Shown in pieces: positions 33,662 to 40,994 of a stretch of 47,484 nucleotides of DNA; the first letter of the stretch is position 1, and every line of letters starts with the position of its first letter. The notes beneath the pieces were generated by a model. The model did not search any database. It had not been told where the DNA came from and saw only the letters and a program-made list of their open reading frames with translations. Origin of the DNA: Bradyrhizobium sp. (GTDB taxonomy: Bacteria > Pseudomonadota > Alphaproteobacteria > Rhizobiales > Xanthobacteraceae); the NCBI GenBank assembly GCA_028290305.1, contig JAQGKC010000412.1, positions 1-47,484 of the forward strand, read 5' to 3'. A program made the position numbers and the translations under genes.

Positions 33662-35040
33662 AGAAACGCCGACGCCAGCGCCGGCGCCTCCTCCAGCGCA
33701 TGCGTCATATATTCCAAGCCGGCTGCCAGCCGCGGACGGCTGATCGGCCCCCCGAGGCAAACCCGCACCGCTTCCGGAGGTGCGCCGCTGGCCGTGAAGG
33801 CGTCGCTGGCAACGACGCCTATCGAGGTCGAGCGGGTATGTTCCACGAAGGCCGCGCGATTCCAGAGCACAGGCAGTTCGAGCCATATGTTGAAGCTCAG
33901 CGGATCGCTTCTATAGAGTCCCTTCGGCAATATCTCCGAGACGAGCTTCTGCCGCGCGGTCGTTTCGCTTCGAATGAAGCGCAGTAGCGTGTCGGCGGTG
34001 CCATCCTCGATCCATCGCGTCACCAGTGCGACCGTAAACGGCGAGGCCATTACGGTGGCGGCGCGAAGTGCTGCCGCAAACGGCCATGTCGAGCGGGTGT
34101 CGGGAACGACGACGTAAGCCGCGCGAAGTCCCGCGCCAATGCATTTGGCGAGCCCCGCGACGTGCCAGGTCAGGTCGGGCGCGATCGAGGCGAACGGCGC
34201 GTGACCGTGCGACGGAATGAATCCGTAGGCGTCGTCTTCGACGATCGGAAGCTTGAAGCGGCGCGCCGCGGCCGCGATATCTCGCCGCCGCGCATCGCTG
34301 ATCGTCAGCGTCGTTGGGTTCTGCAGCGTCGGATTAAGATAAAGCGCCTTGGGTTTTTCTTTTTTGCAGGCGTCGGCGAGTGCATCGACATCGATGCCTT
34401 CCGCATCCATCGGCAGGCCAATCAGCTTGAGCCCAAGCTGTGCTGTGATCGATCGAATTCCGGGATAGGTGATGGCTTCGCAAAGAATGGCGTCGCCTGG
34501 CTTGGCGAGAATGGTCAGGATCGCCAGCAGGGCCGGGTGCGCGCCGGGCGACACAAAAATCCGTTCCTGGGCGGGAACCAGCGCGCGGCGGCCCAGCCAG
34601 CTCGACGCTGCATCCTTGTCGGCCTGCGTGCCGCCGAGTCCCTGATAGCGCAGCAGCGAAACAATATCGCGCGATACATACTCCACGCCGGCCTGCATGC
34701 GCTCGATCAAATCGGGATCATCAGGCTCGGGTGGCAGGTTCATCGAAAAATCCACCGGTCGCGGCGGTGGCGCCTGCTGGTTTCGCCGCGGTCTCGGCTT
34801 GTCGCGAACGAAGGTTCCCTGTCCGACCTTGGATTCGATCAAGCCTCGCTTTTGCGCTTCGACATATCCGCGCGCGACGGTCGTGAAATCGACATCGAGA
34901 CGCTTGGCGAGTTTGCGTTGTGGCGGCAACCGATCGCCGACGGCCAATCGTCCGGCGCCGATGTCGGCAGCAATGGCATCGGCGATCGCCAGATAGCGCG
35001 GTTTGTCGCTTGTCGCGAGATCGGGTGTCCAGTCAGCCAT
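33658..35040 (-). CDS. MocR/PdxR-type regulator (GntR HTH plus aminotransferase fold)
   Basis: A 460-residue regulator. Residues 10-~80 form a GntR winged helix (YLAIADAIAADIGAGRLAVGDRLPPQRKLAKRLDVDFTTVARGYVEAQKRGLIESKVGQGTFV). The rest is a fold-type I aminotransferase domain with N241 (TLQNPT), D269/D270-Y272 (VEDDAYG) and PLP lysine K299 (GLAKCIGAGLR). MocR proteins sense PLP-linked amino compounds and usually act on a divergent or neighbouring gene. Here the divergent neighbours are the Nit1C genes. ATG 35040 is chosen over an open frame 12 codons longer because the family start is near. Confidence 0.92.
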   Translation of the reverse strand: MADWTPDLATSDKPRYLAIADAIAADIGAGRLAVGDRLPPQRKLAKRLDVDFTTVARGYVEAQKRGLIESKVGQGTFVRDKPRPRRNQQAPPPRPVDFSMNLPPEPDDPDLIERMQAGVEYVSRDIVSLLRYQGLGGTQADKDAASSWLGRRALVPAQERIFVSPGAHPALLAILTILAKPGDAILCEAITYPGIRSITAQLGLKLIGLPMDAEGIDVDALADACKKEKPKALYLNPTLQNPTTLTISDARRRDIAAAARRFKLPIVEDDAYGFIPSHGHAPFASIAPDLTWHVAGLAKCIGAGLRAAYVVVPDTRSTWPFAAALRAATVMASPFTVALVTRWIEDGTADTLLRFIRSETTARQKLVSEILPKGLYRSDPLSFNIWLELPVLWNRAAFVEHTRSTSIGVVASDAFTASGAPPEAVRVCLGGPISRPRLAAGLEYMTHALEEAPALASAFL

Positions 35041-35079
35041 GAATTCCCAGGTTCCAACGTCGGTTATTGACTGCACATT

Positions 35080-35105
35080 GTTGCATTTAGTTATCCTGAT
35101 GCAAC
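35080..35105. promoter_or_regulatory. Inverted repeat upstream of mocR
   Basis: GTTGCAT (35080-35086) and ATGCAAC (35099-35105) are exact reverse complements spaced by 12 bases, centred 52 bases before the mocR start. It fits an autoregulatory GntR/MocR operator. It could alternatively be a distant activator site for the sigma-54 promoter at 35314. Confidence 0.55.
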
Positions 35106-35245
35106 CTTTTATTGGTGCTGTAAAGATTTGGTCGGCGTGCCGTTGGTATGAGTTCCCTCAATCGGTTTTTGCTCGCTGAATATGCAAGCAGCACAGGATT
35201 TCTACGCATCTTTTTGCAGCAACGCTCCTGATCCCGTCAGGAATC

Positions 35246-35261
35246 CATTCAAGATTGAATG
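35246..35261. promoter_or_regulatory. Palindrome upstream of sigma-54 promoter
   Basis: CATTCAAGATTGAATG has perfect 7-bp arms around GA, 70 bases before the -24 GG. Two direct copies of AATTGAC (35265-35271 and 35276-35282) follow. The AT-rich stretch between enhancer and promoter is where an activator or IHF would act. Candidate site only. Confidence 0.5.
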
Positions 35262-35313
35262 TATAATTGACAGCAAATTGACTGTTTTGATGATCGGTTG
35301 TGCAGAAGGTCAA

Positions 35314-35330
35314 TTGGCACGGCCGTTGCA
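35314..35330 (+). promoter_or_regulatory. Sigma-54 (RpoN) promoter of the Nit1C cluster
   Basis: TTGGCACGGCCGTTGCA matches the RpoN consensus YTGGCACG-N4-TTGCW at every defined position. The -24 GG is at 35316-35317 and the -12 GC at 35328-35329. Transcription should start near 35341, leaving a leader of about 40 bases to the first start codon at 35383. Nitrogen-limitation control is expected; the Fis-type activator gene found beside other Nit1C clusters is not in this window. Confidence 0.85.
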
Positions 35331-35382
35331 ATATTTGCGATGCGCCCGGCGAACGCCCCGGGGCCAATGCAAGGAGTGCAAC

Positions 35383-35865
35383 ATGCCAGCCGTCACACAG
35401 CCCGCGCACCAAAAGGGTGACTATCTCGTCGATTACGAACAGAAGGTTTTCGAAGACGTCAAAGCCAAACCCGGCGAAAAGGCGCTCGTCACATTTCACA
35501 CGGTCGCGTTCGAAGGCTCGATCGGGTTCGTCAACATGCTGCAAGCCACGCGCCTGATGCGCAAGGGCTTCGAGACGTCGATCCTGCTTTACGGTCCCGG
35601 TGTCACGCTCGGCGTGCAGCGCGGCTTTCCGAAGCTTGGCGACGAAGCGTTTCCGGGCCACCAGAACTTCAACAACACGCTCGTGAAGTTCATGGCCGAA
35701 GGCGGCAAGGTCTATGCATGCCGTTTCGCGCTGCAGGCGCTGTACGGCCATGGCGAGCCGTCGCTGATCCCCGGCATCATTCCGATCAGCCCGCTCGATG
35801 TGCTCGACCTCACGCTGCTCCACCGCAACGAAAACGCCTTCATGCTGCATACCTGGACGCTCTGA
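35383..35865 (+). CDS. MSMEG_0572/Sll0783 family nitrogen-starvation protein (nitB-type)
   Basis: A 160-residue protein and the first gene of the Nit1C cluster. The stretch [46 protein letters not shown] suggests a DsrE-like fold, and [21 protein letters not shown] is typical of the Sll0783/MSMEG_0572 family. Biochemical role is unknown; it corresponds to nitB of the Pseudomonas pseudoalcaligenes nit1C cluster by order. ATG 35383 has AAGGAG at 35371-35376, six bases away. Nitrilase follows after 29 bases. Confidence 0.92.
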   Translation: MPAVTQPAHQKGDYLVDYEQKVFEDVKAKPGEKALVTFHTVAFEGSIGFVNMLQATRLMRKGFETSILLYGPGVTLGVQRGFPKLGDEAFPGHQNFNNTLVKFMAEGGKVYACRFALQALYGHGEPSLIPGIIPISPLDVLDLTLLHRNENAFMLHTWTL

Positions 35866-35894
35866 CGGGCAATATCGGACGGGACGAGGCGCCT

Positions 35895-36956
35895 ATGGCC
35901 GAGAAACCAAAAATCAGGGTTGCCGCGGTGCAGATCGCGCCAGATCTCGATACGCCGACGGGGACGCTGGACCGCGTCCTCGCGGCGACCGCGGAAGCGG
36001 CGGCCAAAGGGGCGCGTCTCGTCGTGTTCCCCGAGACGTTCGTGCCCTGGTACCCGTACTTCTCCTTTATCCGTCCGCCCATGTTCAGCGGCGCCGAGCA
36101 TATTCATCTCTATGACAACGCAGTTGTCGTCCCCGGTCCGGTGACGGAAGCGGTGGCCGCGGCGGCGCGCCAACACAACATCGTGGTCGTCCTCGGCGTC
36201 AACGAACGCGACCACGGCACGCTCTACAATGCGCAATTGATTTTCAACGCCGACGGCACGCTGATTCTGAAGCGCCGCAAGATCACGCCGACATTTCATG
36301 AACGCATGATCTGGGGGCAGGGCGATGGCGCCGGCCTGAAGGTTGTCGATACCGCCGTCGGGCGGATCGGAGCTCTGGCCTGCTGGGAGCATTACAATCC
36401 GCTCGCCCGCTACGCATTGATGGCGCAGCATGAAGAAATTCACGTCGCGCAGTTTCCGGGTTCTCTGGTCGGGCAAATCTTCGCCGATCAGATCGAGGTG
36501 ACGATCCGCCATCACGCGCTGGAAAGCGGATGTTTCGTCGTCAATGCCACCGGTTGGTTGACCGAAGACCAGATCGCGAAGATTTCCCCCGAGGAAGGCC
36601 CGCGCCGCGGCATCCGCGGCGGCTGCATGACGGCGATCATCTCTCCGGAAGGCAGCCATATCGTTCCGCCGCTGACATCGGGCGAAGGCATCCTCGTCGC
36701 CGACCTCGACATGGCCCTGATCGTGAAACGCAAGCGGATGATGGATTCGGTCGGCCACTATGCGCGGCCCGAGCTGTTGTCGCTGCTATGGGACGATCGC
36801 CCCGCCGTTCCGCTCCGCAAATCGCACCCAGTAACGCCTCTCTCCACATCAGGAGGATCATCCGATGAAACCGATTCTGGCTTCCGAACAGCCGAGGCCG
36901 ATGCCGACCGAGCAGTTGATCAACGAGTTGCAATCCTTCGGGGTTCGTCTCGTTGA
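35895..36956 (+). CDS. Nit1-type nitrilase (Nit6803/NitC-like)
   Basis: A 353-residue carbon-nitrogen hydrolase with the Glu-Lys-Cys triad E47 ([15 protein letters not shown]), K129 ([12 protein letters not shown]) and C163 ([10 protein letters not shown]). It should convert a nitrile to its acid and ammonia; the Synechocystis relative is a true aliphatic/aromatic nitrilase. In the Nit1C cluster the corresponding gene (nitC) is tied to growth on cyanide. ATG 35895 follows GAGG. The C-terminal ~45 residues are a low-complexity tail, and its last 92 bases overlap the next gene in another frame. Confidence 0.93.
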   Translation: MAEKPKIRVAAVQIAPDLDTPTGTLDRVLAATAEAAAKGARLVVFPETFVPWYPYFSFIRPPMFSGAEHIHLYDNAVVVPGPVTEAVAAAARQHNIVVVLGVNERDHGTLYNAQLIFNADGTLILKRRKITPTFHERMIWGQGDGAGLKVVDTAVGRIGALACWEHYNPLARYALMAQHEEIHVAQFPGSLVGQIFADQIEVTIRHHALESGCFVVNATGWLTEDQIAKISPEEGPRRGIRGGCMTAIISPEGSHIVPPLTSGEGILVADLDMALIVKRKRMMDSVGHYARPELLSLLWDDRPAVPLRKSHPVTPLSTSGGSSDETDSGFRTAEADADRAVDQRVAILRGSSR

Positions 36957-38001
36957 TCCCAAAGCCGGCGGCGACAGCCGTCGCGGCGGGGCCGGACCCT
37001 CCGACCATATGCCGATGACAATTGACGGTGCGACCGTGATGATCCCGGTGCATAACGCACCGGCGTTCGAAAGCCCCTATATCGTCGACAAGCCCGATGG
37101 GCTCGGCCGCAGCCAGGTCAGCCGTGACGGCGCCGTGATCGGCGAGGTCAAATTCCAGTTGCGGCCGCGCTTCTATGAGCGCTCGACCGCCGACGGAATT
37201 CCCTATTCCAAGATCGCCACGCTGCACGGCCGTGACGTATTGGCGACGACGGTTTTGCAGACGTGCATTCGCTACCAGAGCCGGACCAAGACCTGTCAGT
37301 TCTGCGCCATCGGGCAATCGCTCGCCGCCGGCCGCACCATCGAGCGCAAGACGCCCGAGCAACTCGGCGAGGTCGCGAAGGCCGCCGTCGAACTCGACGG
37401 CGTCACGCATATGGTGATGACGACGGGCACGCCGCCCGGCAGCGACCGTGGTGCGAAGATTTTGTGTGAGAGCGCGCTTGGCGTCAAAACGGCCGTCGAC
37501 CTTCCGATCCAGGGGCAGTGTGAGCCGCCGGACGACGAGGTCTGGTTTCGGCGCATGCGCGATGCCGGCATCGATTCGCTTGGCATGCACCTCGAAGCCG
37601 TCACCGAAAAAGTCCGTGCACGAATCATGCCCGGCAAGGCGCAGGTTTCGGTGGAAAGATATTTCAGGGCGTTTGAAGCCGCCGTGCCGGTGTTCGGCCA
37701 CGGCCAGGTCTCCACCTACATCCTCGCCGGCCTCGGCGACAGCAAGGAAGACATCCTCACGATCTGCGAGCGTCTCGTTGCGACCGGCGTTTATCCGTTC
37801 GTGGTGCCGTTCGTGCCGATCGCGGGCACCCCGCTGGAAAGCCACCCAACGCCACCGCCGGCTTTCATGCACGACATCCTCGCGCCGCTCGCCGGCATGC
37901 TGGGAAGAGGCGGCATGAAATCAAGCGACATCAAGGCCGGTTGCAGCAGATGTGGCGCCTGTTCCGCGCTCTCGACCTACGAGAAAAGGAGGAGCGCATG
38001 A
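36865..38001 (+). CDS. MSMEG_0568 family radical SAM protein (nitD-type)
   Basis: A 378-residue radical SAM protein. The cluster motif is unusual: C134-X9-C144-X2-C147 ([14 protein letters not shown]) instead of CX3CX2C. The barrel contains [25 protein letters not shown] and a GLGDSKEDI strand-loop resembling biotin synthase-like enzymes. A C-terminal C360-X2-C363-X2-C366 ([10 protein letters not shown]) could bind another cluster. Reaction unknown. AGGAGG sits before ATG 36865; the start lies inside the nitrilase gene and the stop overlaps the GNAT start by four bases. Confidence 0.92.
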   Translation: MKPILASEQPRPMPTEQLINELQSFGVRLVDPKAGGDSRRGGAGPSDHMPMTIDGATVMIPVHNAPAFESPYIVDKPDGLGRSQVSRDGAVIGEVKFQLRPRFYERSTADGIPYSKIATLHGRDVLATTVLQTCIRYQSRTKTCQFCAIGQSLAAGRTIERKTPEQLGEVAKAAVELDGVTHMVMTTGTPPGSDRGAKILCESALGVKTAVDLPIQGQCEPPDDEVWFRRMRDAGIDSLGMHLEAVTEKVRARIMPGKAQVSVERYFRAFEAAVPVFGHGQVSTYILAGLGDSKEDILTICERLVATGVYPFVVPFVPIAGTPLESHPTPPPAFMHDILAPLAGMLGRGGMKSSDIKAGCSRCGACSALSTYEKRRSA

Positions 38002-38546
38002 TCTTCGAACCGTTCAAGCCGTTTCTCGCCAGCGCCTATCAGATCAAATTCGCCACCGAAGCGTGGGAAAAGCGCGGCGCAGCAGCGCTGCGCCGGCAAG
38101 TGTTCTGCGTCGAACAGGGTCTGTTCGATGGCGATGACCGCGATGCAGTCGATGAAACGGCAATTCCCATTGTCGCGATTTCCCTGTTCGGCGTCGCCGC
38201 CGACGCCGTGGTCGGAACGGTTCGCATCCACAGGCATCCCGAGGATCCCGGCGTCTGGTGGGGATCGCGGCTGGCAGTGTCAGGACAATATCGCAGGCTC
38301 GGCGCGGTCGGCGCCGGCCTGATCCGGCTCGCGGTGTCATCAGCGCATGCGCGCGGCTGCCACACGTTTCTCGGCAACATTCAAAGCCAGAACGCCGATC
38401 TGTTCCATCACATGCACTGGCGTACGCTCAGGGAACTCGAGCTGTACGGCAAGCCGCATCACATGATGCAGGCGGATCTGGATTTCTATCCGCCATTCGA
38501 GCAGCCCGAAGTCGGTTTCCTCTCGCTACCGAAACTGGCTGCGTGA
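37998..38546 (+). CDS. MSMEG_0567/Sll0786 family GNAT N-acetyltransferase (nitE-type)
   Basis: A 182-residue GNAT-fold protein. LRRQVFCVEQGLFDGDDRD, VVGTVRIHRHPEDPGVWWGSRLAVSGQYRRLGAVGAGLIRLAV (acyl-CoA loop) and LGNIQSQNADLFHHMHW match the Nit1C acyltransferase. It probably acylates an amine intermediate of the unknown product. A strong AAAGGAGG precedes ATG 37998; the start overlaps the previous stop as ATGA. Confidence 0.92.
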   Translation: MIFEPFKPFLASAYQIKFATEAWEKRGAAALRRQVFCVEQGLFDGDDRDAVDETAIPIVAISLFGVAADAVVGTVRIHRHPEDPGVWWGSRLAVSGQYRRLGAVGAGLIRLAVSSAHARGCHTFLGNIQSQNADLFHHMHWRTLRELELYGKPHHMMQADLDFYPPFEQPEVGFLSLPKLAA

Positions 38547-39538
38547 TGATTTCTTCGCTTGCGATATCCGCGCTGGCGGAACGATTACGCCGCAGCAGCG
38601 GCATCGCGGCCAAAGGCGATATCGCAGCGGTGGCGAAATCGCTGGGGTTGTCCGGTGACGACGTCATTCCGGTCGGCGACGATTGTGCCGCGATACCCGA
38701 CGGCGACGGCTATCTGCTGTTTGCCATCGAGGGCTTCATGAACGAATTCGTCGCCGGCGATCCCTGGTTTGCCGGCTGGTGCGGCGCGATGGTCAATATC
38801 TCCGACGTCGCCGCGATGGGCGGACGGCCGATCGCGGTCGTCAATGCGATCTGGGCCAACGGTGAAGCCAATGCCGCGCCGGTGCTGGCCGGGCTGAAGG
38901 ACGCCGCAAAGGCCTATGGTGTTCCCGTGGTCGGCGGTCACACTAACATCCGAACCGATCGCGGCCAGTTGTCGGTTGCGATTCTCGGCCGCGCCAACAA
39001 GCTGCTGACGAGCTTCGATGCCGAACCGGGTGACGCGCTGATCGCGGCGATCGACCTGCGCGGCCGCTACCGCGAGCCGTTCTCGAACTGGGAAGCCGCG
39101 ACCGATGCGCCGCATGGGCGCCTGCGCGGCGATGTTGAACTGTTGCCCGTCATCGCCGAAGCCGGACTTTCACGCGCTGCTAAAGACATCAGCCAGGGCG
39201 GCATCGTCGGCACAGCGGCGATGTTGGCCGAATGTTCAGGTGTTGCCATTGATGTCGATGTCAGTGCGATCCCGAAACCCGACGAGGTCGCGCTTGAACG
39301 TTGGCTGCTGACATTTCCGAGCTTCGGCTATTTGCTGTCGGTCAAACCATGGAATGCCACTGAGACGATCGCGCGCTTTGCGGCGCGGGGCATCGCCGCA
39401 GCAGTGGTCGGTTCTGTCTCGCGCGGCAGTCGCGTCACCATCAGCGATGGAACGGCATCCGAGACGATCTGGGATTTCACGCAACAGCCGCTGATCGGCA
39501 CCGGCGCGCGGGCGCGGTTGACGGAGGCGGTCGCGTGA
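38546..39538 (+). CDS. Sll0787-type AIR synthase-related protein (nitF-type)
   Basis: A 330-residue protein of the PurM/SelD/ThiL/HypE ATP-binding superfamily. GDDVIPVGDDCAAIPDGDGYLLFAIEGFMNEFV gives the metal/ATP Asp residues, then WFAGWCGAMVNISDVAAMGGRP and VVGGHTNI, and later AKDISQGGIVGTAAML. It probably phosphorylates an amide or carbonyl intermediate. The ATG 38546 start touches the GNAT stop; GTG 38543 is the alternative and would overlap by four bases. Confidence 0.92.
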   Translation: MISSLAISALAERLRRSSGIAAKGDIAAVAKSLGLSGDDVIPVGDDCAAIPDGDGYLLFAIEGFMNEFVAGDPWFAGWCGAMVNISDVAAMGGRPIAVVNAIWANGEANAAPVLAGLKDAAKAYGVPVVGGHTNIRTDRGQLSVAILGRANKLLTSFDAEPGDALIAAIDLRGRYREPFSNWEAATDAPHGRLRGDVELLPVIAEAGLSRAAKDISQGGIVGTAAMLAECSGVAIDVDVSAIPKPDEVALERWLLTFPSFGYLLSVKPWNATETIARFAARGIAAAVVGSVSRGSRVTISDGTASETIWDFTQQPLIGTGARARLTEAVA

Positions 39539-40701
39539 CCCAGAGCGCCCGGCCCATGCGGATTGCCATCCTCGCGCATTCGACCAATCCGCGCGGCGGC
39601 GTGGTGCATGCCATCGAGCTTGCCGACAGTCTGACGCGGCTCGGTCTCGAGACGGTGGTTCATGCGCCCGATCCCAGCGGCAAGGGATTCTTCCGCGCGC
39701 CGTTATCTCCCGCCGTCACCGTCATGGCGTCACCGGCCGGCAAGGACGTCGCGGAGATGGTGCGGGTCCGGATCGCCGATTATGTCAGGCATTTCGAGTT
39801 GCCGGCCAATCGGCGCTTCGATGTGTTTCATGCGCAGGACGCCATTTCCGGCAACGCGCTCGCGACGCTGAAGCAGCGCGGGCTGATCCGCTGCTTCGCG
39901 CGCACGGTCCATCATATCGACAGTTTCGGGGATCCCCGCCTCAGCGAATGGCAAACGCGTTCGATTGCCGAGGCCGACAAATTATTCGTCGTCAGCGAGC
40001 TTTGGCAGAAGCAGATTTTATCGGAGTTCGACCGGCCCTCCACCAGAATCGGAAACGGCGTCGACACAACCTGTTTTTCCAACGGGTCGCGCGCGATCGA
40101 CCAGGAAGTGCGCGCCAAATACGGCATCAATGGCAGTCACGTTCTGCTTGCGGTCGGCGGTATCGAAGAGCGCAAGAACAGTGTCCGGATTCTCGAAGCG
40201 TTTCAGCAGGTGTTGACCGTGCATCGCGATGCGCAGCTTGTGGTCGCCGGTGGCGCGTCGCTGCTCGATCACGCGGCATACCGGCGGCAGTTTGAGGCTC
40301 TGCTCTCGGCCGATGGTGTGCTCGACCGTGCCGTCCTGTGCCTCGGCCCGATTCCGGATGCGGAAATGCCATCGCTCTATCGATTGGCGGATGCCCTGGT
40401 CTTTCCTTCGGTCAAGGAAGGTTTCGGCCTGGTCGTTCTCGAAGCGATGGCCAGCGGCGCGCCGGTAGTCACGTCGCGAATCGCGCCGTTCACCGAATAT
40501 CTCCACGAGAACGATGTGGTGTGGTGCGATCCATTGAGCGTCGCGTCGATCGCCAATGCGATGGCGATGGTTCTCACCGAGCCACTGCATTCAAGACTCG
40601 CCCAACGCGGCGTTCTGGTCGCGCGCCAGCACGACTGGAGCAATACCGCCAAGGCGCATTTGCCGGTCTATGAGCGGCTGACGGAGTTGCAGCATGCCTG
40701 A
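39535..40701 (+). CDS. MSMEG_0565 family GT4 glycosyltransferase
   Basis: A 388-residue GT-B glycosyltransferase. The N-terminal MRIAILAHSTNPRGGVVHAIELADSL binds acceptor; the C-terminal VFPSVKEGFGLVVLEAMASGAPVV is the GT4 nucleotide-sugar E-X7-E motif. Mycobacterial and some proteobacterial Nit1C clusters carry it; the Pseudomonas nit1C version as I recall it does not. Its presence suggests a glycosylated product or carrier. GTG 39535 overlaps the previous stop by four bases; the gene overlaps the next by eight. Confidence 0.9.
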   Translation: MTQSARPMRIAILAHSTNPRGGVVHAIELADSLTRLGLETVVHAPDPSGKGFFRAPLSPAVTVMASPAGKDVAEMVRVRIADYVRHFELPANRRFDVFHAQDAISGNALATLKQRGLIRCFARTVHHIDSFGDPRLSEWQTRSIAEADKLFVVSELWQKQILSEFDRPSTRIGNGVDTTCFSNGSRAIDQEVRAKYGINGSHVLLAVGGIEERKNSVRILEAFQQVLTVHRDAQLVVAGGASLLDHAAYRRQFEALLSADGVLDRAVLCLGPIPDAEMPSLYRLADALVFPSVKEGFGLVVLEAMASGAPVVTSRIAPFTEYLHENDVVWCDPLSVASIANAMAMVLTEPLHSRLAQRGVLVARQHDWSNTAKAHLPVYERLTELQHA

Positions 40702-40981
40702 GATGCTGTTCCACATTCGCTGGCCCGACGGTGCGACCGAGCAATGCTATTCGCCGTCGCTGGTGATCAAGGATCATCTGCAGGTTGGCGCAACCTACGA
40801 CGTCGTCGAATTCATGCGGCGCATCCGCACCGCACTGACGATCGCAAGCAATCGCGTACGGGAGAAATACGGTTTTTCCTGCTCGCGTGCGATGGCGCAG
40901 CTTTCAAAACTCGAAGCCGCCGCGCAACGGTTTGATGCTTCGCCGAACGCGGGCGTGATCGTCACGTCCTTTGGGGAATAA
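40694..40981 (+). CDS. MSMEG_0570 family small protein (nitG-type)
   Basis: A 95-residue protein with MPEMLFHIRWPDGATEQCYSPSLVIKDHL and YDVVEFMRRIRTALTIASNRVREKYGFSCSRAM, the signature of the MSMEG_0570 nitrogen-starvation family. Small, one conserved Cys pair (C18 and C62), no membrane segment. Role unknown; might be a carrier or chaperone for the pathway. Confidence 0.92.
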   Translation: MPEMLFHIRWPDGATEQCYSPSLVIKDHLQVGATYDVVEFMRRIRTALTIASNRVREKYGFSCSRAMAQLSKLEAAAQRFDASPNAGVIVTSFGE

Positions 40982-40994
40982 CCAGGAGAGTCCC

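Noticed and set aside
36840..36956. Frameshift between nitrilase and radical SAM genes
   Set aside because: Both proteins are full length with complete motifs, so a true overlap or a drifted stop codon is more likely than a broken gene.
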